A DNA stretch of 64,000 nucleotides from Rhizobium sp. 9140. GTDB lineage: Bacteria > Pseudomonadota > Alphaproteobacteria > Rhizobiales > Rhizobiaceae. Shown here piece after piece: positions 8,836-16,155 of the stretch. Location of the stretch: the NCBI RefSeq assembly GCF_900067135.1, contig NZ_FJUR01000001.1, forward strand, positions 248,001-312,000, given 5' to 3'. The first letter of the stretch is position 1. Every line of letters begins with the position of its first letter. The translations under genes and the position numbers were made by a program. The notes beneath the pieces are model-generated. The model was given only the letters and a program-made list of their open reading frames with translations, did not search any database and was not told the origin of the DNA.

Positions 8836-10086
8836 ATGGCACGGATCGGCATAGTGGGCGGCGGCATCATCGGTTGCGCGACGGCGATCCACCTGATCGC
8901 GCGCGGTCATGACGTCACGCTGTTCGAGCAGGACGCGACAGGGCTTCCCGCCTCCGTCGGCAATGCCGGTATCATGGCGATCCCGGAGATCGACCCCATC
9001 GCCCGGCCGGATATGCTGATGTCCGCCCCGCGCTGGCTTGCCGATCCGCTGGGACCGCTGACCCTGCGCTGGAGCGATCTGCCGGCCCTCACGCCCTGGC
9101 TGCTCGCCTTCCTGCGCTCGGCCCGCCCGGCACAGGCCGCCCGCACCCGCACAGCGCTTCTCGGCCTGATGCGCACAGTGCTCGAAGACCACCGGTCCCT
9201 CGCCGACATGGCGTCCCTTGTCGATCCCGTGCAGCACACCGGCGCCATGACGATCTTCGACGCGCCCACGTCTCTCGATGCCGCCTTCCGCCATGACAGC
9301 GAAACGGCAAAGCTGCTCGGCTTTTCGGTGGAACGCCTGAGCCCCGCCGAGGTCCGCGCGCGCATTCCGGCCCTCGAGGGTTCGCTGGCCGGCGGCATCT
9401 TCTCGGCCGGCTACCACACGTTCCGCCACCCGGAAACCTTCCTGCGCGCGCTGCAGGCGCACCTGCGCACACGCGCAACGATGATCGATGCGGGCATTTC
9501 CGCAGTGCGCCCGGGCGCAGATGGCATCACGCTCACCACATCGGCTGGCGCGCCCCACATCTTCGACAAGGTCGTCATTGCCGCCGGCGTCTGGTCGCGC
9601 GATCTCGTGCGCGGACTTGGCCTTCGCGTCTCTCTGGAAACCGAGCGCGGCTACAACACGACATTCGCCGATCCGCAGGTGACCCTGCCAATGCCGATCT
9701 TCTTCTCCGAGCACGGCTTCTGCGCCACACCGTTCGACAATGCGTTGCGGGTCGGCGGCGCCGTGGAACTGGCGAGGCCGGACGCACCCGCAAATTTCGC
9801 CCGCGCAAAGGCTATGCGCACCAAGATGCGTCGCTATGTTCCCGCCCTGCCCGAGACGGGCGGCAAGGAGTGGATGGGCCGGCGGCCCTCGACGCCCGAC
9901 AGCCTGCCGGTCATCAGCCTCAGCCCTGACGATCCGCGCATCGCGCTGGCCTTCGGCCATGGACATCTCGGCCTCACGCTCTCGGCCACCACAGGCCGGC
10001 TCGTCGCAGACCTGTTCGACACGGGCGAGCAACCGGCGCTCGCGCCATTCAGCATCCGCCGCTTCCAGCGCGGCACCAAGGCCTGA
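8836..10086 (+). CDS. D-amino-acid dehydrogenase-like FAD oxidoreductase (DadA family)
   Basis: Flavoprotein of the DAO superfamily, probably oxidising a D-amino acid to its 2-oxo acid with electrons passed to the respiratory chain. It has 416 residues. The FAD-binding Rossmann motif is at the N-terminus (IGIVGGGIIGCATAIHL, residues 4-20, with a terminal Glu at the end of beta-2). The family stretch SVGNAGIMA follows, then the FRHPETFLRAL helix and the C-terminal FAD loop FGHGHLGLTLSATTGRL. It lies 9 bp upstream of a nucleoside hydrolase in the same direction, suggesting a two-gene transcription unit. Real substrates could be other N-containing compounds. Confidence 0.88.
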   Translation: MARIGIVGGGIIGCATAIHLIARGHDVTLFEQDATGLPASVGNAGIMAIPEIDPIARPDMLMSAPRWLADPLGPLTLRWSDLPALTPWLLAFLRSARPAQAARTRTALLGLMRTVLEDHRSLADMASLVDPVQHTGAMTIFDAPTSLDAAFRHDSETAKLLGFSVERLSPAEVRARIPALEGSLAGGIFSAGYHTFRHPETFLRALQAHLRTRATMIDAGISAVRPGADGITLTTSAGAPHIFDKVVIAAGVWSRDLVRGLGLRVSLETERGYNTTFADPQVTLPMPIFFSEHGFCATPFDNALRVGGAVELARPDAPANFARAKAMRTKMRRYVPALPETGGKEWMGRRPSTPDSLPVISLSPDDPRIALAFGHGHLGLTLSATTGRLVADLFDTGEQPALAPFSIRRFQRGTKA

Positions 10087-10095
10087 GGGGGCATC

Positions 10096-11046
10096 ATGCA
10101 CAAAGTCATTTTCGACACCGACCCCGGCGTAGACGACGCCATGGCGTTGCTCTTCCTGCATCAGCACCCTGACATCGACCTTCTGGGTATCACGACCATC
10201 TTCGGCAACGCCTCCATAGAGACGACGACCCGCAACGCTCTCTTCCTCAAGAAGACCTGGGACATTCCGGCACCGGTCGCCAAAGGCGTGGCGGAGACGA
10301 TCGACCCCGCCCGCGCCCATGCCGGCTGGCCCGTCATGATCCATGGCCATGACGGGCTCGGCAATATCGGGGTTCCCGACACCGTCGATGGCGCGCCCGA
10401 TGCGCGTCCCGCCCATCGCTTCATCATCGACACGGTGCGCGCCCATCCCGGCGAGGTCACGCTGGTCGCCGTCGGCCGCATGACCAATCTTGCCCGGGCA
10501 CTTGCGGACGATCCGGAGATCGTCTCGCTGGTCAAGGCCGTGGTCATCATGGGCGGCGCCTTCGACGTCGCCGGCAACATCACGCCCGCCGCCGAAGCCA
10601 ATATCCATGGCGATCCCGAGGCGGCCGACATCGTGATGGGTGCCGCATGGCCCGTGACGGTGGTCGGACTCGACGTGACGATGAAGACGGTGATGACGCG
10701 GAAAGCCCTTGCCGCCATCGCCGCAGCCTCCGGCCCGCGCGCAAAGCTTCTGGCCAATATTTCCGATTTCTACATCGATTTCTACGGCCACATCGTGGAA
10801 GACGGCATGGTCGTGCACGACAGCTGCGCCTGCGTCTATATCGTCGCGCCCGAGCTTTTCACCACGCGGACCGGCGCGATCCGCGTCGTCTGCGGCGGCA
10901 TCGCCGATGGCCAGACCATCCAGAAGGCCGATGGCCGCACCTTCCCGCCAAGCTCGTGGGACGGCCTGCCGAGCCAGACCGTCTGCACGGATATCGACGC
11001 GGAGGCCGTGATCGCGCTGATCACCGAAACGCTGTCGCGCGCGTAA
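10096..11046 (+). CDS. Inosine/uridine-preferring nucleoside hydrolase family protein
   Basis: Hydrolyses the N-glycosidic bond of ribonucleosides to base and ribose in this family. It has 316 residues. The Ca-binding signature DTDPGVDDA sits at residues 7-15. The central VAVGRMTNLARAL segment, the IMGGAFDVAGNITPAAEANIH signature with Asn/Glu ligands, and a C-terminal VHDSCACVYIV containing the last Asp ligand are all present, so it looks active. It is probably co-transcribed with the upstream flavoprotein. Exact nucleoside preference is not predictable. Confidence 0.92.
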   Translation: MHKVIFDTDPGVDDAMALLFLHQHPDIDLLGITTIFGNASIETTTRNALFLKKTWDIPAPVAKGVAETIDPARAHAGWPVMIHGHDGLGNIGVPDTVDGAPDARPAHRFIIDTVRAHPGEVTLVAVGRMTNLARALADDPEIVSLVKAVVIMGGAFDVAGNITPAAEANIHGDPEAADIVMGAAWPVTVVGLDVTMKTVMTRKALAAIAAASGPRAKLLANISDFYIDFYGHIVEDGMVVHDSCACVYIVAPELFTTRTGAIRVVCGGIADGQTIQKADGRTFPPSSWDGLPSQTVCTDIDAEAVIALITETLSRA

Positions 11047-11065
11047 GCTTCCCGCGCAAAGAATC

Positions 11066-11088
11066 CCGGCCGCCTCTCTGGCGGCCGG
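11066..11088 (+). other. GC-rich stem-loop after the nucleoside hydrolase gene
   Basis: A perfect 9-bp inverted repeat (CCGGCCGCC / GGCGGCCGG) around a 5-base loop lies 20 bp past the nucleoside hydrolase stop and 26 bp before the exonuclease ATG. There is no T-tract, so it may mark mRNA 3' ends or attenuate rather than act as a classical terminator. Confidence 0.45.
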
Positions 11089-11113
11089 CCGCGGTCCGGC
11101 TATCTAGATCCTC

Positions 11114-12124
11114 ATGAGACCGGAAACGCTGCTTTATCCGACGCCCAAGGGCCTGTTCTGCGAAGCGGGCGGCTTTTACATCGATCCGGTGCATCCGGTC
11201 GACAAGGCGCTGATCACCCACGGCCATGCTGACCACGCCCGCTCCGGCCATGGCGAGGTGCTGGCGACGCGGGAGACGCTGGAGATCATGGCGATCCGCT
11301 ACGGCGCCGATTTCTGCCGCCGGTCGCAGGAGGCGGTGCTCGGCGAAACCATGACGATCGGCGATGTGACCGTCAGCTTCCATCCGGCCGGCCATGTTCT
11401 CGGTTCCGCGCAGATCGCGGTCAGCTGCGGCGGCACGAAGATCGTCGTCTCCGGCGACTACAAGCGTCGCCGCGATCCTACGTGCCTGCCCTTCGAGCCC
11501 GTGGCCTGCGATGTCTTCATCACCGAAGCAACGTTCGGCCTGCCCGTGTTCCATCATCCGCCGGATGCGGACGAGGTCGGAAAGCTCCTCACCTCGCTGC
11601 GCCAGTTTCCCGAGCGCGCGCATCTCGTCGGCGCCTACGCGCTTGGCAAGGCCCAGCGGGTCATCATGCTCCTGCGCGAGGCCGGCTATCATGAGCCGAT
11701 CTATATTCACGGCGCGCTCGTCAAGCTCTGCGACTATTACCTCTCCAAGGGTATCGCGCTCGGCGACCTGCGCCCGGCAACCGTCACGGCGAAGGAGAAG
11801 CCGGCCTTTGCAGGCACTGTCGTCATCGGCCCGCCCTCGGCCTTTGCCGATAAATGGGCGCGCCGCTTTCCCGATCCGATCCCGATCTTCGCCTCCGGCT
11901 GGATGCTGGTGCGCCAGAGGGCAAAGCAGCGCGGCGTCGAACTGCCGATCATCATTTCCGACCACTGCGACTGGGCGGAACTGACCGACACCATCCGCGA
12001 GATCCGGCCGGGACAGGTGTGGGTCACCCATGGGCGCGAGGAAGCGCTCGTCCGCTGGTGCGAGCTGGAGGGCATCAAGGCCCGCCCGCTGCATCTGGTC
12101 GGCTATGACGACGAGGGCGAATGA
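11114..12124 (+). CDS. Ligase-associated DNA exonuclease (metallo-beta-lactamase fold)
   Basis: An MBL/beta-CASP-like nuclease of the family found next to ATP-dependent DNA ligases in bacterial repair operons. It has 336 residues. The zinc motif HGHADH is at residues 36-41, a second metal-binding region is in FHPAGHVLGSAQI, and later conserved pieces are VSGDYKRRRDPTC, SDHCDWAEL and VTHGREE. The stop overlaps the ligase start by 4 bp (ATGA), showing translational coupling. The likely role is end processing before ligation, as established for the family by context rather than by this sequence. Confidence 0.92.
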   Translation: MRPETLLYPTPKGLFCEAGGFYIDPVHPVDKALITHGHADHARSGHGEVLATRETLEIMAIRYGADFCRRSQEAVLGETMTIGDVTVSFHPAGHVLGSAQIAVSCGGTKIVVSGDYKRRRDPTCLPFEPVACDVFITEATFGLPVFHHPPDADEVGKLLTSLRQFPERAHLVGAYALGKAQRVIMLLREAGYHEPIYIHGALVKLCDYYLSKGIALGDLRPATVTAKEKPAFAGTVVIGPPSAFADKWARRFPDPIPIFASGWMLVRQRAKQRGVELPIIISDHCDWAELTDTIREIRPGQVWVTHGREEALVRWCELEGIKARPLHLVGYDDEGE

Positions 12125-13764
12125 TGCGGGATTTTGCCGAGCTTCTGGACCGCCTCGTCCTCACTCCGTCGCGCAATGCGAAGATCCGGCTTCTGACCGA
12201 CTATTTTCGCACGGCACCCGACCCGGACCGGGGTTACGCACTGGCCGCGCTGGCCGGCACGCTTACACTCTCGACCGTCAAGCCGAACGTGCTGCGCCAG
12301 CTGATGCTGGAACGGATGGACCCGGTCCTCTTCCAGTATTCCTACGACTATGTCGGCGATCTCGCCGAGACCATCTCGCTCGTCTGGGAAGGCACGGAAC
12401 CTGACGAGGCCGATGTCGGCGATCTCTCGCTCGGGTCGATCGTCGCGCAGCTCCAGTCCGTCGGGCGCGCGAATGTGCGCGACCTTGTGCGCAACCTGCT
12501 CGACCGCCTCGACGGCTCCAGCCGCTTCGCCTTTCTCAAGCTCATCACCGGCTCCATGCGCATCGGCGTCTCGTCCCGGCTCGTCAAGCAGGCGCTGGGC
12601 GAGATGGGCGCCGTCGATGTCGGCGAGATCGAAACGCTGTGGCACGGCCTGTTGCCGCCTTACGTCGAACTGTTCGCCTGGCTCGACGGACATTCCGGCC
12701 GCCCCGAGCTCACCATGCCCGCCGTCTTCCACTCGGTCATGCTGGCAACCCCGGTCGGCGACAAGGACCTTGACAATCTCGACCCGGCCGACTTCGTGGC
12801 CGAGTGGAAATGGGACGGCATTCGGGTGCAGCTCGCCAACCTCTCGGGCACGCGCCGGCTTTATTCCCGCAGCGGCGACGATATCTCCGGCGCCTTCCCC
12901 GACATCCTCGAAGCCGTCGATTTCGAGGGCGTCATCGACGGCGAGCTTCTGGTGGGGGGAACGCTGCGCTCCAACCAGGCGACGCGAAGCTTCTCCGACC
13001 TGCAACAGCGTCTGAACCGGAAGACGGTGACGCGCAAGACCATCGAGGAATACCCGGCCTTCCTGCGCGGCTACGATCTCCTGTTCGATGGCCCGCGCGA
13101 CATGCGCCCGGAGCCCTTCGACGTCAGGCGCGAAGCGCTGGACAAGCTGATCGCCACGACGCCGCCGCTGCATTTCGACCTCTCGCCACTGGTGCCCTTC
13201 TCATCCTGGGAAGAGTTGGACCGGCTGCGGACCGCACCGCCCGATCCTGTCATCGAGGGGATCATGCTGAAACGCCGCGATTCGCCCTATACGCCCGGGC
13301 GGATGAAGGGGCCGTGGTTCAAGTGGAAGCGCGAGCCCTACAATATCGATGCCGTGCTGATGTATGCCCAGCGCGGCCATGGCAAACGGTCGAGCTATTA
13401 TTCCGACTTTACATTCGGCGTCTGGACGATGGACGACGCCGGTAAGGGCGACATTCTCGTGCCCGTCGGCAAGGCCTATTTCGGCTTTACCGACGCCGAG
13501 CTTGAAGTGCTCGACCGTTACGTCCGCAACAACACGGTCGAACGCTTCGGCCCGGTACGCTCGGTTCGTGCGGAACCCGACCAGGGCTTCGTGGTGGAGG
13601 TGGCGTTCGAAGGCATCGCCTTCTCCTCCCGTCATAAGTCGGGTGTCGCCATGCGCTTCCCCCGCATCTCGCGCCTGCGCACCGACAAGCTGCCGCGCGA
13701 CGCCGACAGGCTGGAGACGCTGGTATCGATGATCGACGCGGGCGCTCCGGTGACGGACGCGTAA
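12121..13764 (+). CDS. ATP-dependent DNA ligase (cisplatin-damage-response type)
   Basis: Joins nicked DNA using ATP via a lysyl-AMP intermediate. It has 547 residues. A helical N-terminal DNA-binding region (1-200) precedes the adenylation domain, whose KxDG motif is K230-W-D-G in AEWKWDGIR. Motif III is in GVIDGELLVG, motif IV in EGIMLKRRDSPY and motif V in GPWFKWKREP, and an OB domain follows. All are intact. The length and the leading MMRDFAELLDRL match the cisplatin-resistance ligase family. In many genomes this pair is followed by an Lhr-like helicase and a PdeM phosphoesterase; neither is present downstream here. Confidence 0.94.
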   Translation: MMRDFAELLDRLVLTPSRNAKIRLLTDYFRTAPDPDRGYALAALAGTLTLSTVKPNVLRQLMLERMDPVLFQYSYDYVGDLAETISLVWEGTEPDEADVGDLSLGSIVAQLQSVGRANVRDLVRNLLDRLDGSSRFAFLKLITGSMRIGVSSRLVKQALGEMGAVDVGEIETLWHGLLPPYVELFAWLDGHSGRPELTMPAVFHSVMLATPVGDKDLDNLDPADFVAEWKWDGIRVQLANLSGTRRLYSRSGDDISGAFPDILEAVDFEGVIDGELLVGGTLRSNQATRSFSDLQQRLNRKTVTRKTIEEYPAFLRGYDLLFDGPRDMRPEPFDVRREALDKLIATTPPLHFDLSPLVPFSSWEELDRLRTAPPDPVIEGIMLKRRDSPYTPGRMKGPWFKWKREPYNIDAVLMYAQRGHGKRSSYYSDFTFGVWTMDDAGKGDILVPVGKAYFGFTDAELEVLDRYVRNNTVERFGPVRSVRAEPDQGFVVEVAFEGIAFSSRHKSGVAMRFPRISRLRTDKLPRDADRLETLVSMIDAGAPVTDA

Positions 13765-14325
13765 TCTGGTTTCAAGATGATTTTGCAACCGGCTCGAATG
13801 TGCGAAACAGCAAGCCTGTTTGTTCCGGGCGATCGCACATTTTCGCGGCATGGCTGTTCCAGTCGGTCGACAGATAGTGATTCTCCCTCACGCCTCCGTC
13901 TCGACCGTTCGTCGTCCATATCGCGGCGGCGGTGCGATGCCACGTCAGCCCTGTCCAATGGAAAGGACGCCGGAAGTCCTCGTTAAGCCAGCTCTGAGGC
14001 CGGAAAACACGAAATGCGGCGCTTCGATCGCCCGGCAGATGGCCGAAAAGCGAATAAGGAAAACACAATCCGTGTGGGTGGCATGGATTGAGACATGCCA
14101 AAAATCGCTTTTGATCCCAATGATTTAGGGACAAGACTGCCACCTTCACCCATACGTCAAGCACCACATGACGCTCGCGAAGCGTGGCATGCGGGGAACA
14201 CTTTCAGACAATAATGCGGAGGCCCTCAGCTTTTGGATTGTTTCCTCGCTTCGGATGGTGAACATGCTAAAGACCAATTGTGAATCATTCGTTACCGGCG
14301 CATCGTTTGCCGGATGGGGACCCTT
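13765..14325. other. Intergenic region with one weak candidate ORF
   Basis: A 561-bp gap between the ligase and the NodT-like gene, less GC-rich than its surroundings towards the right end. The only sizeable reading frame unrelated to a neighbour is a 131-codon minus-strand ORF (13772-14167). It lacks a convincing ribosome-binding site and I recognise no family in it. The last 100 bp, which are A/T-richer, probably hold the promoter of the NodT-like gene. No terminator, RNA gene or repeat was seen. Confidence 0.4.
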
Positions 14326-15738
14326 ATGAAGATTGCTCAAGCGCTCCTTCCCATGAGCATGCTCCTGCTGTCCGGCTGTGTCGTGGGTCCGGATTACCAG
14401 ACGCCGGCCGATAACCTGCCAGCCAAATTTTCCAAGGCCGATGCCCCCGCAGCCAACGTCACCCTGAACCCCTGGTGGCAGAGTTTCCACGACAAGAAGC
14501 TTGACGCTCTCGTGACCCAGGGCATGAACCAGAACTTGAGCGTCCAGCAGTCGATAGAGCGCATCGTCCAGGCGCGGGCAAACGTCGTGATCGCCGGCGC
14601 CGATGGCCTTCCCGCGCTGAATGGCAGCGGTTCCGGCAACGTGCAGGGCTCCGACGGCTCGTACCTTCAGAAGACCTCCGGCGTTAGCCACACCGAGACC
14701 AAGTCGCTCGATAGCGGCCTTGGCGCCTCCTGGCTGCTCGATCTCTTCGGCCAGTATCGCCGCGCCCGCGAAAGCGCCAACGCGTCGCTCGATGCCGCCT
14801 ACAACAACATCAACGTCGCCCGTCTCGCTTATCTATCGGATCTCGTGACGTCCTACATCGACGCCCGCTACAATCAGGAAGCTCTGGCCCTTGCCAGGCT
14901 GAGCCTGTCGTCGCGCCGCGAAACCCTGAAGCTGACCAACGACATCCGCAGCGCCGGCGCCGCTTCCAGCCTCGACGTCGTGCAGGCCGAAGGTCTCGTG
15001 AACTCGACGCTCGCCGAACTTCCGGCCTATGAGACAGGCTTCCATCAGGCGGCCAACCACATCGCAACGCTGCTTGGCCTTCCCGCCACCTCGATCACGG
15101 CCGAACTGACACGCGGCAAGGCGCAGCCGTGGCCGAAGTTCAACACCAAGGTCGGCGTTCCCGCCGATCTCGTGCGCAACCGTCCCGACATCCGCGTTGC
15201 CGAGCGGCAGCTGGCCGCCGCGACGGCCAATATCGGCGTGGCAGAGGCGCAGCTCTATCCGAGCCTGTCGCTCAGCGGCTCGATCAATGCCGGCCGCACA
15301 TTCGGAAATGCCGTTACCGGCAACCTGACAAGCTGGTCCTTCGGCCCGACGCTCGACGTGCCGATCTTCAACGGCGGCCGCCTGCGTGCCAATGTCGAAG
15401 CGCAACGCTCCGTCGCACAGGAGCAGTATCTCGTCTGGAAGCAGACCGTCCTCAACGGCATCGAGGAAGTCGAGAATGCGATGATCGCGCTGCGCAAGAA
15501 CTACGAGACGGTGTCCGCCCTGCGCCGGGTTGTTGCCTCCTCGGAACAGGCTCTCGGCCTTGCCCGCGAAAGCTATCGCGGCGGCGCGACCTCGCTGCTC
15601 GACGTGCTCGACGCGGAGCGCACGCTGTCCGACAGCCGCATCCAGCTCGCAGCCGCCATCCGCAGCCTCGCCGCAAACTATGTCGCCCTCAACGTCGCCC
15701 TCGGCGGCGGCTCGGGCATCGAAGTCGCGACGAAATAA
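14326..15738 (+). CDS. NodT-family outer-membrane efflux lipoprotein (TolC-like)
   Basis: Outer-membrane channel component of an efflux system. It has 470 residues from the ATG at 14326, chosen over an ATG 12 bp upstream because GGGGA lies seven bases before it. The signal peptide ends in a lipobox (MLLLSGC, acylated Cys about residue 20), followed by VVGPDYQTP, the usual start of NodT/OprM-type proteins. Two OEP repeats are seen: the first around NPWWQSFHDKKLDALV, the second after RPDIRVAERQLAAATANIGVAEAQLYPSLSLSG. The family end GGGSGIEV is present. No adaptor or RND/MFS gene is adjacent; the emrAB pump is 12 kb away. Confidence 0.93.
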   Translation: MKIAQALLPMSMLLLSGCVVGPDYQTPADNLPAKFSKADAPAANVTLNPWWQSFHDKKLDALVTQGMNQNLSVQQSIERIVQARANVVIAGADGLPALNGSGSGNVQGSDGSYLQKTSGVSHTETKSLDSGLGASWLLDLFGQYRRARESANASLDAAYNNINVARLAYLSDLVTSYIDARYNQEALALARLSLSSRRETLKLTNDIRSAGAASSLDVVQAEGLVNSTLAELPAYETGFHQAANHIATLLGLPATSITAELTRGKAQPWPKFNTKVGVPADLVRNRPDIRVAERQLAAATANIGVAEAQLYPSLSLSGSINAGRTFGNAVTGNLTSWSFGPTLDVPIFNGGRLRANVEAQRSVAQEQYLVWKQTVLNGIEEVENAMIALRKNYETVSALRRVVASSEQALGLARESYRGGATSLLDVLDAERTLSDSRIQLAAAIRSLAANYVALNVALGGGSGIEVATK

Positions 15739-16155
15739 GCGGTAGACGCAAGACAGGCATCAAACGCACCGGAGATACCGTCTCCGGTGCGTTTTGCGTT
15801 TACGGGTCGTGTCTTCAGAGAGCCTGCCGCCCTGTTCGTCCGGCGCCCTCCCGCACTTCACAAACGGGTAACGCAATGTTTTCTTGGCTCTCGGGCTCGA
15901 AACGTTACGCAGAGACATCGCCTGTCGAAAATGTCCCATGATGTTTATAAGACAAACTGGAAAAACGACGAGGGGTGTCTATTTGCCCCTTTCGCGGGTT
16001 GGCATCGCGGCGGAATACCGGCATAAATTTCCGGCGTGTCGCGCGGCGTTCGCTCGCGCCGACCCTTCGCCACTCGGCCCCGAAGCCTTCGTCCGCCCTG
16101 ACCTGCGCAGAGGCCGGCACGAGGAACCTGCCATGGTAACGACCAAACTGGGGAA
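15739..16155. other. Intergenic region before the Mrp/Pha operon
   Basis: A 417-bp gap. It contains the terminator of the NodT-like gene at its left end. Further right is an A/T-richer stretch (about 15920-15965, with TTTATAAGACAA) that may carry the promoter of the antiporter operon. No ORF here looks protein-like on either strand, and no RNA gene was recognised. Confidence 0.5.
15763..15795 (+). terminator. Intrinsic terminator after the NodT-like gene
   Basis: A perfect 13-bp stem (AACGCACCGGAGA / TCTCCGGTGCGTT) with a 5-base loop TACCG runs into TTTT. It starts 25 bp beyond the stop codon. Confidence 0.88.

Noticed and set aside
8704..10818. A 704-codon minus-strand open frame opposite the DadA-like and nucleoside hydrolase genes
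   Set aside because: The plus-strand genes have intact family motifs throughout; the antisense product shows none.
13772..14167. 131-codon minus-strand ORF as a real gene
   Set aside because: No ribosome-binding site, no recognised domain, and a Cys/Trp/His-rich odd composition; kept only as a hint within the intergenic entry.
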